Positions 7,408 to 17,000 of a stretch of 38,595 nucleotides of DNA are shown one piece after another (position 1 is the first letter of the stretch; every line of letters begins with the position of its first letter). Made by a program: the position numbers and the translations under genes. The DNA comes from Sphingobacterium thalpophilum. Its GTDB lineage: Bacteria > Bacteroidota > Bacteroidia > Chitinophagales > Chitinophagaceae. A model generated the notes under the pieces. It searched no databases. It had not been told where the DNA came from and worked only from the letters and a program-made list of their open reading frames with translations. The stretch is from NCBI GenBank assembly GCA_945871875.1, contig CAMBYC010000011.1, positions 1 through 38,595 on the forward strand. Direction: 5' to 3'.

Positions 7408-8841
7408 ATGTACGTTCAACAATTATACACCGCTTGCTTAAGCGAGGCAGCTTATTATATTGAAAGTGAAGGCAAAGCCGCAATTATAGACCCATTGCGC
7501 GATATTCAAACTTATATAGATCTTGCAAATGAGCGGAATGCAACCATCACTTATATTTTTGAAACACATTTTCACGCAGATTTTGTGAGTGGACATCTTG
7601 ATTTGTCTAAAATAACTGGTGCTCCTATTGTTTATGGACCAGAAACCCACTCAAAATATAAAGTCCATATCGCCAAAGACGGTGAAATATTTGAAATTGG
7701 TGCGTTGAAGTTAAAAGTTTTACATACTCCCGGCCATACCGTTGAATCTACTTGTTATTTGTTGAACGATGAAACTGGTAAACCTTATTGCATTTTTACC
7801 GGCGATACATTGTTTGCCGGTGATGTCGGTCGTCCTGATTTGAGCAGCGGCAACCATAGTTCTGAAGAATTGGCTTCGATGTTGTTCGATTCTTTGCAAG
7901 AAAAAATCAAACCCCTCGAAGATCATATCATCGTTTATCCCGCTCACGGCCCCGGAAGTTCTTGCGGAAAAAATATCGGTCCACATACTTACAGCACCAT
8001 TGGAACTGAAAGAAAAACCAATTATGCGTTATTGGCTGAAAACAAACCTGAGTTTATTGAATCTGTAACTGCAGGTTTAGGTAATCCTCCAGGTTATTTT
8101 ATGATTAACGCTAAAATCAACCAAGAGGGTTATGAACCATTAGACAACCTGAAGCTAAAAAGTTTACGAGCAATTGGTGCTAGTGAATTGCAATCAATGA
8201 TGAATTCAGACAATCATCCTATTTTAATAGATACAAGAAATGCTCAAGAATTTGTAGATGGATACGTTCCAGAATCTATTTTCTTGGGTTTAGAGGGACG
8301 AATAGCAGAATGGGCTGGAATTTTGATCCCCTATAACCAAGATATTGTATTGATTACAGAAAAAGGGAAAGAAGAAGAATCGGTGATTAGACTTGCCCGT
8401 GTAGGATTTGAAAATATTATTGGATATCTAGATGGAGGCGTAGAAGCCTGGAGAAATGCTTGTGGAAATATTGATTTGATTATCAATGTTGAAGCCGATG
8501 AGTTGGCAATGGATATTCCATTTGATGAAAATTTGGTGGTAATGGATGTGCGTAAACCTTCAGAATTTGAAGCAAGTCATGTTAAAGATGCCGTAAATCT
8601 GCCATTATCAAATCTGATAGATCCTGCTTCTATGGCTTTGATTGAGGATACGGATAATCTATATGTACATTGTGCCGGTGGTTATAGAAGTGTGATTGCT
8701 GCATCATTGCTTAAAAGACAAGGCATTCACAACCTCAGAAATGTTGTGGAAGGCTGGAAAGCTATTGAACAAGAAGATCGAATCGAAAAAGTTTCCGGTG
8801 CATTTGTAGAACCAGAAGATAAACCATTTGAAATATCATAA
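7408..8841 (+). CDS. CstB-like persulfide dioxygenase/double-rhodanese fusion
   Basis: A 477-residue protein with a metallo-beta-lactamase domain followed by two rhodanese domains. The MBL part has THFHADFVSGH (His54, His56, Asp58), His110 in LHTPGH, Asp133 in TGDTLF and His180 in YPAHGPGS, the mononuclear iron site of ETHE1-type persulfide dioxygenases. The first rhodanese (about 255-352) lacks an active-site cysteine (the loop reads LITEKGKEEES). The second (about 362-465) has Cys422 in VHCAGGYRS. This order, with a dead then a live rhodanese, matches CstB, which converts persulfides to sulfite and thiosulfate. It probably protects against sulfide. An ArsR-type gene precedes it; the following small gene overlaps its 3' end by 14 bases. 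A glyoxalase-II role is less likely because of the rhodaneses. Confidence 0.92.
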   Translation: MYVQQLYTACLSEAAYYIESEGKAAIIDPLRDIQTYIDLANERNATITYIFETHFHADFVSGHLDLSKITGAPIVYGPETHSKYKVHIAKDGEIFEIGALKLKVLHTPGHTVESTCYLLNDETGKPYCIFTGDTLFAGDVGRPDLSSGNHSSEELASMLFDSLQEKIKPLEDHIIVYPAHGPGSSCGKNIGPHTYSTIGTERKTNYALLAENKPEFIESVTAGLGNPPGYFMINAKINQEGYEPLDNLKLKSLRAIGASELQSMMNSDNHPILIDTRNAQEFVDGYVPESIFLGLEGRIAEWAGILIPYNQDIVLITEKGKEEESVIRLARVGFENIIGYLDGGVEAWRNACGNIDLIINVEADELAMDIPFDENLVVMDVRKPSEFEASHVKDAVNLPLSNLIDPASMALIEDTDNLYVHCAGGYRSVIAASLLKRQGIHNLRNVVEGWKAIEQEDRIEKVSGAFVEPEDKPFEIS

Positions 8842-9421
8842 ATTATTCATAAATTTATCTGTGCGTCAAACCATTGCCATATTGTTTTTAGCGATTCATC
8901 TTTTTGCCATTGGCGGTTACCGTTGGGCAATTGATGAAATGGAAGCACACAACAATCGGCAGGTTTCTATAAGATTAGACCATGCAGATTATGATGAAAC
9001 CAATCTTATTGAAATAAAAATTCCTCTTGCGGTAACTTATCCATCAAATTGGACTAGCCTTGAACGTTATGATGGAGAAATTGACTTCAATAACCAACAT
9101 TACCGTTACGTAAAAAGGAAATTGGTTAACGATTCCTTGGTTTTTTATTGCATTCCCAACCAAGAAAAACGCACATTCAATTCTGCTCGCGATCAGTTTT
9201 TTTCTTTAGTAAACGATATCAATCAAGAAGACAACCACTCCGCACCAGTTTCAAAATCATCAGTACTAAAAAGCATTACAGCAGAATATCCTACCATATT
9301 TATTCATTTCGATTTAAATACACCTCAAGTGATATATCAAAAATTGGGGTTTCATCCAAATGCAACAGCTTTGGATACTATGCTTGAGGCTCCTTATCTC
9401 CCCCCAAAATCAGTTTGTTGA
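8828..9421 (+). CDS. Small one-TM protein of unknown function
   Basis: A 197-residue protein that I cannot assign to a named family. Residues about 15-36 form one hydrophobic segment (TIAILFLAIHLFAIGGYRWA); the rest is soluble and presumably periplasmic, with beta-rich content around 45-125 (SIRLDHADYDETNLIEIKIP, YRYVKRKLVNDSLVFYCIP) and a C-terminus ending PYLPPKSVC. The layout (TM, then YDG-E-I...YRYVKRK, then SLVFYCIP) is reminiscent of uncharacterised proteins I believe recur in Chitinophagaceae, but this is recollection, not a search. The start is TTG at 8828 inside the preceding gene, giving a 14-base overlap; a GTG at 8861 would be a later alternative. Translational coupling to the persulfide dioxygenase is likely. 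Confidence 0.7.
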   Translation: MKYHKLFINLSVRQTIAILFLAIHLFAIGGYRWAIDEMEAHNNRQVSIRLDHADYDETNLIEIKIPLAVTYPSNWTSLERYDGEIDFNNQHYRYVKRKLVNDSLVFYCIPNQEKRTFNSARDQFFSLVNDINQEDNHSAPVSKSSVLKSITAEYPTIFIHFDLNTPQVIYQKLGFHPNATALDTMLEAPYLPPKSVC

Positions 9422-9439
9422 TTGGTTTTATTTGTTATA

Positions 9440-9573
9440 AACCCAAGTTGCACATTAGAAAAAACAGAAAGCTATTTTTTAATAGACCATAGCCTTAGCT
9501 AGGTGTGTAAGATTATTTTGAAATGGCTTTAGCCAAGAAATTTATTTTAATCTTCTAATGCGTAATCAAAGTT
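9440..9573 (+). repeat. 134-bp palindromic element, copy A (decayed)
   Basis: The left arm 9440-9460 (ends GCACATTAGAA) and right arm 9553-9573 (begins TTCTAATGCG) are imperfect inverted repeats. Inside are a decayed hairpin (CATAGCCTTAGCTAGG, 9488-9503) and TGGCTTTAGCCA (9524-9535), in the same order as in copy C. The length is exactly that of copy C. It lies between the small membrane protein and the haloperoxidase gene and has no ORF. Confidence 0.85.
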
Positions 9574-9602
9574 AAAACCAACTATTATAGTTTTCATTGT
9601 TC

Positions 9603-9633
9603 CGTAATCAACATTTCATCGTGTTGATTTACG
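9603..9633 (+). other. Hairpin upstream of the haloperoxidase gene
   Basis: CGTAATCAACA (9603-9613) pairs with TGTTGATTTACG (9622-9633) with one bulged base and an 8-base loop. A T-rich stretch follows about 10 bases later. It could terminate upstream transcription or act as an operator for the gene that starts at 9659; the sequence does not decide. Confidence 0.5.
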
Positions 9634-9658
9634 CTTAATCATTTTTTATTCATTTACT

Positions 9659-10987
9659 GTGAAGCAAATCTCATCTTCTATACTAGTAGTAGTTCTATTT
9701 ACTTTTTGTCAATCTTGTAAAAAATACGATGGCTTTACATCTGATCCATTGGTATATAGCAAAACAGTAAAGGAGCTCAATAATATCGTGTTGGAGAATA
9801 ATTTTCCACCAATGGTAGCTGCCAGAAATTATACATATGCAAATATTGCAGCTTATGAATGTATGGTTGCTGGATATCCTAAATGGCAATCTTTGTCTGG
9901 ACAAATTAAGCACATGCCAAAAATGCCGCGGATAGAGAAAGGTAAGAAAGTGGATTATTCATTGGCTCCTTTGCTTGCTTTTGTTAAAGTGGGTAATGCC
10001 GTAACTTTTCCGGAAGGTAGTATGATGGATTATTACAATCAATTGATACACCAAGCGGATAGTATGGGCATTTCATCTTCAATTCTTAAAAACACGATTG
10101 AACTGTCGGATACCATTGCAAATGCAGTTTTAGCGTGGAGTAGAAAAGACAATTACGCCAAAACCCGCGGTGCATCTCGCTATACCGTTGATGCAACTAT
10201 CGGAAGATGGGTGCCTACGCCGCCTATGTATGCAACTGCAGTTGAACCCCATTGGAATGAAATCAGACCAATGGTATTGGATTCAGCTTCTGCTTGTAAG
10301 CCTCCTACTCCACCTGTTTTTGATATCCAAAATAAAAAAAGCAAATATTTTAAAGCTTTGATGGAAGTAAAAAATATTGGTGACAGTCTAACTGAAGAAC
10401 AAAAGCATATTGCAGATTTTTGGGACGACAATTCCTTTAAGATGAATGTTACAGGGCATGTGATGTATGCCTCAAAGAAATTCTCACCGGCAGGGCATTG
10501 GATGAATATTGTAGGTATTGGTGCTAAAAAAGCTGGTGCCGATTTGAATACTACCATCGCAGCATATACCAAAACTTCTATTGCTTTGTTTGATGCATTC
10601 ATTGCTTGTTGGGATGAGAAATACCGCAGCAATTATATTCGTCCTGAAACTGTAATTGCCAAAGAAATAGACATCAATTGGCAGCCATACATTCAAACGC
10701 CGCCATTTCCTTCTTATGTTAGCGGGCATTCAACCATTTCCGCAGCAGCAGCTGAGGTTATGACTCAATTTTTCGGGAATGTATCTTTTACAGATACTTC
10801 GTTGTTAGAATTTGGAATTGCCAACAGAGAGATCAAATCCTTTAGGGAAGCTGCACAAGAGGCAAGTATGTCGAGAGTTTATGGCGGTATTCATTACAAA
10901 TTTGATTGTGATGAAGGCAATAAAGTAGGAAAGAAAATAGGGAAAATGATTGTTAAAGATTTGCAATTTAAAAAACCAAGGAAATAA
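9659..10987 (+). CDS. Vanadium-dependent haloperoxidase/PAP2-like lipoprotein
   Basis: A 442-residue predicted lipoprotein: a hydrophobic N-terminus runs to a Cys-rich end (LFTFCQSCKKY), with Cys17 or Cys20 as the lipidated residue. The C-terminal third carries the haloperoxidase/PAP2 active-site motifs: PSYVSGHST with His357, and SRVYGGIHYKFD with His412 and Asp416. An upstream Lys/Arg region (KYRSNYIRPETVI) fits motif 1. Such proteins either oxidise halides with hydrogen peroxide and vanadate or are phosphatases; the long helical N-terminal domain resembles the haloperoxidase-like group common in Bacteroidota. Translation appears to start at GTG (9659), as no upstream ATG exists in frame. 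An outer-membrane protein gene follows after 38 bases, so the pair may be co-expressed. Confidence 0.88.
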   Translation: MKQISSSILVVVLFTFCQSCKKYDGFTSDPLVYSKTVKELNNIVLENNFPPMVAARNYTYANIAAYECMVAGYPKWQSLSGQIKHMPKMPRIEKGKKVDYSLAPLLAFVKVGNAVTFPEGSMMDYYNQLIHQADSMGISSSILKNTIELSDTIANAVLAWSRKDNYAKTRGASRYTVDATIGRWVPTPPMYATAVEPHWNEIRPMVLDSASACKPPTPPVFDIQNKKSKYFKALMEVKNIGDSLTEEQKHIADFWDDNSFKMNVTGHVMYASKKFSPAGHWMNIVGIGAKKAGADLNTTIAAYTKTSIALFDAFIACWDEKYRSNYIRPETVIAKEIDINWQPYIQTPPFPSYVSGHSTISAAAAEVMTQFFGNVSFTDTSLLEFGIANREIKSFREAAQEASMSRVYGGIHYKFDCDEGNKVGKKIGKMIVKDLQFKKPRK

Positions 10988-11025
10988 AGCATTTCCATCA
11001 AAAGAATTTTATAAAATCATTTTAT

Positions 11026-12132
11026 ATGAAACTGAATTATAATGTACTCGTTATATTGGCAATTTTAGGTGTAACAATTAATACACAAACCATAATGGCA
11101 CAAGGATGTGTTGCCATTAGAAGCACAGGAGGAATGAATTGTTCTTTAGAAGACAGTCACCACGACAGTACGCAGTGGACGGTAAGTTTCAACAATAGGT
11201 ATTTTAAATCTTACAAGCATTTTGTAGGAACGGTTGAGCAGGAGGAGAGGGTAAATAAAGGAACGGAAGTAATCAATCACAATTACAGTACAGATATTTT
11301 TATTGGTAAGAACCTCAACAATAGATGGTCTGTAGGTTTTAATTTGCCGATGGTGTTCAATGCGAGGTCTTCAATGTATGAGCATGGAGGCAATACTGGC
11401 GGAGCAACGGCAAGAAGAAGTACGCATTCAAGTGGATTAGGCGATGTGCGCATTGGGGTATATCGTTGGTTGTTGGATCCAATGAAGCACATGAAATTCA
11501 ACATGCAAGCAGGGTTAGGTATAAAGTTGGCAACGGGAGATTATCGTTTTCAAGATTATTTTTACAAGAATGATAGTATCAAAACTTTAGGTCCAGTTGA
11601 TCAGTCTATACAACTAGGAGATGGTGGAACTGGTATTACTACAGAGTTGAATGTATTTTGGAATGTTGCAACAGGGGTTAATTTGTATGGAAACTTCTAT
11701 TATTTAATCAATCCGCGAGAGCAAAATGGGGTCTCAACTGCTAGAGGTGGAATTCCAACTGCTGCAAGCATTTTATATGGTATGGAAGTGATGAGCGTGC
11801 CAGACCAGTGGATGATAAGAGCAGGAGTAAATTATTATATCAATAGATTTACTGCATCATTTGGAGTAAGGCGAGAAGAGATTCCGGTATATGATTTAGT
11901 GGGGGGAAGTAATGGTTTCCGCAGACCGGGCTATGTGATAGCAGTAGAACCAGGGTTGACTTACGCACTAAAGAAGGCGAATATTTTTGTAAGTATGCCT
12001 TATGCGGTTACAAGAAATCGTACGCAGAGTGTTCCAGATAAGATTCGCACAAAGAAAACGGGCGTTTTTTATCAAGGAGATGCTGCGTTTGCAAATTATT
12101 CTGTAAATGTAGGAATGAATATTCGCTTTTAA
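11026..12132 (+). CDS. Predicted outer-membrane beta-barrel protein
   Basis: A 368-residue protein with a signal peptide (cleavage near TIMAQG, about residue 26) and alternating amphipathic strands throughout (for example WTVSFNNRYF, RWSVGFNLPMVF, YSVNVGMNIRF). It ends in IRF, a C-terminal aromatic suited to BAM-dependent insertion. A Gly/Ser/Thr/His-rich loop (HGGNTGGATARRSTHSSGLGD) is probably exposed, and the SSGLGDVRIG phrase recalls the phenol-degradation MetA-like/transporter barrel families. Cys28 and Cys39 may form a disulfide. Its substrate is unknown. Its position 38 bases after the haloperoxidase-like gene suggests a joint cell-surface role. Confidence 0.75.
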   Translation: MKLNYNVLVILAILGVTINTQTIMAQGCVAIRSTGGMNCSLEDSHHDSTQWTVSFNNRYFKSYKHFVGTVEQEERVNKGTEVINHNYSTDIFIGKNLNNRWSVGFNLPMVFNARSSMYEHGGNTGGATARRSTHSSGLGDVRIGVYRWLLDPMKHMKFNMQAGLGIKLATGDYRFQDYFYKNDSIKTLGPVDQSIQLGDGGTGITTELNVFWNVATGVNLYGNFYYLINPREQNGVSTARGGIPTAASILYGMEVMSVPDQWMIRAGVNYYINRFTASFGVRREEIPVYDLVGGSNGFRRPGYVIAVEPGLTYALKKANIFVSMPYAVTRNRTQSVPDKIRTKKTGVFYQGDAAFANYSVNVGMNIRF

Positions 12133-12155
12133 TAGTTAGATCAAGTTTTTAATAG

Positions 12156-12208
12156 TTGTCCAAATCCATCGTGTAATTGATTTACTTATACATGATGGAT
12201 TTGGGCAA
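12156..12208. terminator. Bidirectional terminator hairpin between convergent genes
   Basis: A 20-base arm (12156-12175) and its near-perfect complement (12189-12208; 18 of 20 pairs) with a 13-base loop lie between the barrel gene ending at 12132 and the glycosyltransferase ending at 12213. The arms contain CCAAATCCATC and GATGGATTTGG. Long stem and convergent context support a shared terminator; the T-tracts are short. Confidence 0.75.
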
Positions 12209-12212
12209 TTTG

Positions 12213-13697
12213 TTATTTAGTTTTCTTAACTCTATAAAAATTCAGTTTCCACAATGCAACTTTTATTTGGGTAATTGAATCTGCATAATCATCTAATACG
12301 ATATTGTTTTTTTTGTAGGCTGAATCAGAATCTTCTTGGTTATACTCACTCACTATATAATCTGGTTTGTAATAGGTTTTAATATTTCTGTTTCCTAGAA
12401 ATTCATTCCAAATAGGATAGGCATAACATTGAGATTCCCAATTAAAACTCGGAGCCCATGGACCAATAACTACATCATCTTTTTTTGTAAGCTTTTTAAA
12501 GTAGGTGTTTATTTTCTGAACAACAAAAGTGCGTTGTGAATATGCTTCTTGATAGTGATAAATATTCAATAAAAAGATTGAAATCAAACAAATTAATGAA
12601 ATGCTTTTAACTTTTGATCGCGTTTGGGTTATATTAAATCCCATTACAACAGCAATAAAAATTCCCATCGACATATAAAAGCTTATTAAATATCGAACAG
12701 GTAAATATACCATGCACAGTTTATGTAATTCAATCGTAAACCATAAAAAGCTAATGACCAATAGCGTTTTAATTTCCTTTGAATAGAGATTTCTAGAAAT
12801 GTTATACAATGCGGAAATTACAGATATGATAAAAGTCAATGTAAAAAGTATATAACGGGAGGTTAATAAATTGACCTTGATATTCCACCAAATTAAACCT
12901 AAGCTCAAAGAATCTAGCGAAATTCTTCCCGATTGAAAATTAGCCAATTGTTCCCAAGTTTCTCTAAAGGGCAAATACCATAATGAAAACATCCCCACTA
13001 AAATAATAATTGTTAATATACAAGCGATTAAAAATTGATTTCTGTTTTCTATAGATCTATTGAATAAATACAATGCCGTTTTCAACAGCAGGGGTAATAT
13101 AAGTAAGTATATATATTGTATTTTGAATAAAACTGCTAAAAGCAATAGAAAGTGAGATACAATTAAAGGCACATATTTTTTATTTGATCGGGGAAGAGTT
13201 AAAACCAATATTGAAACAACAACAAGTAGTGAAGAAAAGATTTCTGCCAAACAAAGGTGCCCATATTGATGAATGGGAAACAGCATCAATGTGGAGACAA
13301 TAAAGCAGCTTCCAACAATAAGTGTAAGTCTGTTTTTCAAAAAAATTAGTAAAAGCGATAAGCTAAAAAATATTGCAATCAATCGAGCAGTTGATAGACT
13401 TGTTCCGAATATTTTAAAAAAGGGGAATACAGAAAAAGACAACAAAGGCGATTTTAAGAAGGCATCACCATCTAAAATATCAAACCTGCCATGGTGGATA
13501 AAGTTTCTGATTTGGCAAGTATATAATCCCTCGTCCGTCCAAGCACCTCTACTACCACCAGCTATATTTAATGCTGCATCAGAAGTTAGAAAAGGCAATT
13601 GCGAGAGAAGATAAGTAAACAGAAGTGCTAAAAAGCAAACAAAAGACAAATTGATTTTAACTTTCACAGTTTTCAAAATTGAAGCCCAATTACACAT
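12213..13697 (-). CDS. GT-C fold (PMT/ArnT-like) integral-membrane glycosyltransferase
   Basis: A 494-residue polytopic membrane protein with about eleven hydrophobic segments. The first TM (about 15-36) is followed by a loop with TDEGLYTCQIRN, matching the Asp-Glu motif in the first periplasmic loop of PMT/ArnT-like (GT39/GT83) enzymes that use polyprenyl-phosphate sugars. The soluble C-terminus starts near residue 395 (KINTYFKKLTKKDDVVIGPW). Acceptor and sugar are unknown. The ATG at 13695-13697 lies in a CATTAG sequence resembling the end of the 134-bp element family, so the native start could be TTG (codon 8) or GTG (codon 11), still before the first TM. It stands alone, converging on the barrel gene. 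Confidence 0.8.
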   Translation of the reverse strand: MCNWASILKTVKVKINLSFVCFLALLFTYLLSQLPFLTSDAALNIAGGSRGAWTDEGLYTCQIRNFIHHGRFDILDGDAFLKSPLLSFSVFPFFKIFGTSLSTARLIAIFFSLSLLLIFLKNRLTLIVGSCFIVSTLMLFPIHQYGHLCLAEIFSSLLVVVSILVLTLPRSNKKYVPLIVSHFLLLLAVLFKIQYIYLLILPLLLKTALYLFNRSIENRNQFLIACILTIIILVGMFSLWYLPFRETWEQLANFQSGRISLDSLSLGLIWWNIKVNLLTSRYILFTLTFIISVISALYNISRNLYSKEIKTLLVISFLWFTIELHKLCMVYLPVRYLISFYMSMGIFIAVVMGFNITQTRSKVKSISLICLISIFLLNIYHYQEAYSQRTFVVQKINTYFKKLTKKDDVVIGPWAPSFNWESQCYAYPIWNEFLGNRNIKTYYKPDYIVSEYNQEDSDSAYKKNNIVLDDYADSITQIKVALWKLNFYRVKKTK

Positions 13698-13853
13698 TAG
13701 GTTTAAAAACCAATTATTTTTATCAATGTAATATAAAGTTTTTTTTAAAGAAGAACCTGTAGTATTAATTTCAATATAATGATATAGCCTAACATTATTC
13801 GTAATAAGCTATTAGGTTGTAGCCAATTTAAAGATTTCTTTATACTAGTTATT

Positions 13854-13984
13854 ATGCACAATTGCGCATTAGAAAATGTAAAGGGATTTTTAATAATCCA
13901 TAGCTTTAGCTTGGGGAATATGATTATTTTAGATTGGCTTTAGTCACAAAATTTGCTTAATACCTCTATTGCGTTATTGGGGAT
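13854..13984 (+). repeat. Palindromic element, copy B (decayed, about 131 bp)
   Basis: The left arm ends TTGCGCATTAGAA (13862-13874) and the right arm is CTCTATTGCGTTATTGGGGA (13964-13983). The inner parts are CCATAGCTTTAGCTTGGGG (13898-13916) and TTGGCTTTAGTCA, decayed versions of the two hairpins of copy C in the same order. It occupies most of the 401-base gap between the glycosyltransferase start and the BNR protein end. Confidence 0.8.
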
Positions 13985-14035
13985 AATTAAAAGAAATACT
14001 ATAATAATATTTTGGAGCATTATTAGCAAAAACAA

Positions 14036-14071
14036 AAAGAGCACAACTAGATTTCTCCAGTTGTGCTCTTT
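14036..14071 (-). terminator. Intrinsic terminator of the BNR-repeat gene
   Basis: AAAGAGCACAACT (14036-14048) pairs perfectly over 13 bases with AGTTGTGCTCTTT (14059-14071) around a 10-base loop. Read on the minus strand, the stem begins about 28 bases after the stop of the gene ending at 14099 and is followed by TTTTTGTTTTT. It is a textbook Rho-independent terminator for that gene. Confidence 0.9.
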
Positions 14072-14098
14072 GTTTACAAACACTTAATATTTTATCGC

Positions 14099-17000
14099 TT
14101 ACTTCAATCCAATTACCGGTAAAGCTTGCTCTCTTACCATTTTATTAAACTGAGGAATTTCTGCATTCAAAACATCTTTATACATCTTAATTACAGCATC
14201 AGCTTGTTGTGATAGATCTTGAAATACTTCGCCAGCTTGCTTGCTTGGAGGCATCTTACCACTGTTAACCACATCGAACAAGCCGCTGATTTTATCGTTC
14301 AAACGGATGGGGAAATTTAATACGTCTTGACTGCTTTTTGCTTTTGTTTGGTGTAGCTTTTCTTCTATGCCTGTTAACTTTTTAACTATAGAATCCGCCA
14401 TTACTTTAATTTCCTTTGGCATATCTTTTTGTCTACCAACGAAATCGTTGATTTGTGTACGCAAGGTTCTGATGTCTTTAACTGTTTTTTGTACCACATT
14501 ATATTTATCTTGGATTTTCTGCAACAACTCAAATTGTGCTTCATAAACTGATTGGGTTATTTTATAGTTTGGATCTGCTAAAACAACAAATGGAACTTCA
14601 GCTGAATCGTTGCCAATTTTGAATTTGGCGAAATAATTGCCAGGAGCTGCAGTTATTCCAGATGGTTCTCCGTTCCAAAGTATCATTCCTTCTGCTTTTT
14701 CAGATTCTGGATACAGCAAATTCCAAATGAACTGGTTCATACCTGCTTTGAAATCCAATTTATTTTCCTTTCCTTCTGTTGAAAACTTCTTAATCAACTT
14801 ATGGTTTTTATCCATAATAGCAACTGATCCCTTTGTGCTGTCGGTACTCGCTTTTACAAAATAATTGATAACAACGCCTTTGGGTGGATTTGTTCCCGCA
14901 TTTTTTGGAGCTCCCATGAAATATTCTCTTGACATTCCACTTGTCATTCTGTATGATGGATTTACAGCAAATACATGCAATGGCTTTGATGTGATTTCAG
15001 ATTTTGCTTGTTGTATTACAGACAAATCGTCTATTACCCAAAACGCTCTTCCCTGGGTTGCAACAATCAAATCGTTGTTCTTAATGGTTAAATCTGTGAT
15101 GGGCACAACCGGCAAGTTCAATTGGAAACTGTTCCAACTTGTTCCGCCATTGTAGCTGATATACATTCCAAATTCTGTTCCTGCATACAATAATCCTGGA
15201 CGCTTTTTGTCTGCTCTCAAAGCTCTCGTGAAATGCAACGGATTTACTCCGCTTGTAATTAATTTCCAAGATTTTCCATAATCTTCTGTTTTGTAAATGT
15301 ATGGTGTATAATCATCTAACTTATATCTTGTGCCAACAATGTATGCTGTTCCTTTTTGAAATGGATCTGCTTCAATACAATTCCACATCATCCATTTTGG
15401 AGCATCTTTTGGTGTAACGTTTTCCCAATGTTTACCGCCATCTTTACTTACATTCAATAAACCATCATCACTTCCTGTCCACAACAAATCTTTTTCCAAT
15501 TCACTTTCTGTTGCAGTAAAAATGGTGCAATAATATTCAACAGATGTATTGTCTTGGGTAATTGGTCCACCACTTGAAGCTTGTTTAGCTTTATCGTTTG
15601 TTGTAAGGTCTGGAGAAATTTGTTCCCAACTTGCTCCTTTATTTTCGGTTACAAACAAAGCGTTCCCAGCACAATACAATCTTTTTGGATTGTGTGGTGA
15701 AAAGAAAATAGGGAAATTCCATTGGAACCTAAACTTTTGAACATCAGCACCAGCTCCCATCGGATTATCGGGCCAAACTGAAATGGCTCTATTTTCGCCG
15801 GTATGGTGATCTAAGCGTGAAAGATATCCACCATAATTTCCGCCGTAAACAATATCTGGATCGTTTGGATCTGCAACTACATATCCACTTTCTGCTCCGG
15901 CTGTTGGCATCCAATCATCGTGTGTAATTGCCATTCCATAAGTTGATGATTTGATTCTTACTGTTGAATTGTCTTGCTGTGCACCCAATATGCGATATGG
16001 GAAAGAGTTGTCTGTAGAAACTCTATAAAATTGTGCGGTAGGTTGATTTTCTAAAGTGCTCCAGTTCATACCACCATCAAAGCTGATTTGTGCACCGCCG
16101 TCATCTGCAACAATCATTCTTTTCCCATCTGCCGGATCTATCCATAAATCGTGGTGATCACCGTGTGGTGTTCTGGCACTTAAAAATGTTTTTCCACCAT
16201 CACGAGAATACATAAAGCCAACATTTGGACAATACACTTGGTTTTCGTTTGCAGGATCTACAAAAACTTTAGAATAATACCAAGCACGTTGACGGATATT
16301 GTTATCGCTGCTTGCTAGAGTCCAGTTTTCGCCACCATTATTACTAACAAACAAACCACCGTTTGCGTTTTCGATTATAGCATACAATTTGTCAGAATTT
16401 GATGGAGCGACTGCAACGCCTACAATTCCCCAAGTTCCTTTAGGCAATCCTTTTGAAGCTGAAATATTACTCCAAGTTTCGCCTCCATCTGTAGATTTCC
16501 ACAATCCGCTACCTTCGCCGCCACTTTCTAAAGAATAAGGTGTGCGGATCAATCTCCAGGTACCGGCATATAAAACTAAAGGATTTCCTTGTTCCATTAC
16601 CAAATCTGATGTGCCAGTTTGGTTGTTGATGTACAAAACTTTTTTCCAAGTTTTTCCACCATCGATGGTTTTAAAAACACCACGCTCTTCGCTTGGTCCA
16701 AACAAATGTCCCATAACACCTACGATAACGATTTCAGGATTTGATGGATTAATTAGGATTCTTGTAATATGTCTTGCATCTTTTAAGCCAATGTTTTTCC
16801 AAGTTTTTCCGGCATCATCACTTCGCCACATTCCACCCAAACCTTCACTCACATTGCCGCGCATTGTATTTTCACCTTCGCCAACATATACTACATTTTC
16901 ATTAGATGGAGCAACCGCAACAGAACCAATGCTGCTGCCAAAATATTTATCGCTGATATTGTTCCAGTTGTTGCCACCGTCGGTAGTTTTCCAAACACCG

